DNA from: JACZSB01 sp965372015
GTDB taxonomy: Bacteria; Fidelibacterota; Marinisomatia; SCGC-AAA003-L08; TS1B11
Direction: 5' to 3'
Assembly: GCA_965372015.1 (NCBI GenBank)
Contig: CBDVAP010000138.1
Location: 1-7,065 of the forward strand
Length of the DNA stretch: 7,065 nucleotides
Of the stretch, positions 6,885 to 7,065 are shown one piece after another. Below the pieces are notes generated by a model. It was not told the origin of the DNA, searched no databases, and saw only the letters and a list, made by a program, of their open reading frames with translations. Numbering within the stretch: the first letter of the stretch is position 1; the number at the start of each line of letters is the position of its first letter. Position numbers and translations under genes: made by a program.

Positions 6885-7065
6885 ATGCTGATGAATAGTA
6901 TATCGCGGCTTGATCAGACACCAGCACTTGTGATCGAGGTGGCAGCTCTAACTAGCGCTGTCACACGGTTGACACGAGTTAAAAGCGAGGCTGTCAGCAA
7001 ACTGATATTCCCTCTGAAAGCCATGAATAGCATATACGTTCTGGACCAACTGCAGAATTTTATTG
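6885..7065 (+). CDS. N-terminus of fold-type III PLP-dependent enzyme, decarboxylase-like (3' end missing)
   Basis: An open frame begins with ATG at 6885 (a second ATG lies at 6891) and runs off the window after 60 codons. Residues 12-18 (TPALVIE) followed by a helix ending in VKSEAVSKL, then IFPLKAMNS, match the start of alanine-racemase-fold decarboxylases: the TPxYV strand, the first helix, and the strand carrying the PLP lysine, here Lys45 (codon 7017-7019). The PLKAM wording and the spacing look most like carboxynorspermidine decarboxylase (NspC); diaminopimelate or ornithine decarboxylase relatives remain possible, as does a family member of unknown substrate. It lies 24 bases after the cyclase gene in the same frame, separated by the cyclase TGA, and is probably co-transcribed. 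The ribosome binding site is weak (GAG at 6873-6875). Substrate-binding residues lie beyond the window. Confidence 0.7.
   Translation, partial: MLMNSISRLDQTPALVIEVAALTSAVTRLTRVKSEAVSKLIFPLKAMNSIYVLDQLQNFI

Overview
The window has two unlike parts. The first (about 1-5079) is a tightly packed, GC-rich, plus-strand operon encoding the envelope-associated Bat (aerotolerance-type) proteins in the order BatA, BatB, BatC, BatD, BatE. BatA lacks its 5' end because the gene begins before the window. BatA/BatB, BatB/BatC and BatD/BatE overlap by 4, 8 and 13 bases; the only gap is 61 bases before batD. The full A-B-C-D-E set in one run is typical of Bacteroidota and related FCB-group lineages, and also of spirochaetes such as Leptospira. 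The high GC content (hand counts of two 60-base lines gave 58% and 72%) fits a GC-rich FCB-type or candidate-phylum bacterium better than a typical low-GC Bacteroidota, but the sequence does not fix the organism. By family knowledge, a MoxR AAA+ ATPase and a DUF58 protein would be expected just upstream of the window.

The 311-base stretch at 5080-5390 has no convincing gene. It holds a degenerate 7-base tandem repeat, then a REP-like imperfect hairpin with a GTAG tetranucleotide at its foot, then a second palindrome. It is also where base composition changes.

The second part (5391 to the end) is AT-richer (38% and 40% GC in two hand-counted lines). It starts with a 489-residue protein: an N-terminal class III nucleotidyl cyclase domain that keeps both metal aspartates and the transition-state Asn/Arg pair, but has unusual residues at the positions that normally read the purine base. 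Its C-terminal half is helical and TPR-like, with no membrane segment. Only 24 bases after it, in the same frame, a new gene begins and runs off the right edge. Its first 60 residues look like the N-terminus of a fold-type III PLP-dependent enzyme (carboxynorspermidine/diaminopimelate decarboxylase-like), including the PLP-binding lysine. It was recognised by reading the three frames at the window end.

The Bat proteins probably act together at the cytoplasmic membrane and periplasm: two membrane-anchored VWA proteins, two TPR proteins and a large periplasmic BatD. The cyclase plus PLP-enzyme pair looks like separate accessory cargo inserted or retained beside that operon. A soluble stand-alone cyclase with altered base-recognition residues in a lower-GC segment resembles cyclic-nucleotide immune signalling such as Pycsar, but no known effector is visible here, so a defence role is only a hypothesis.
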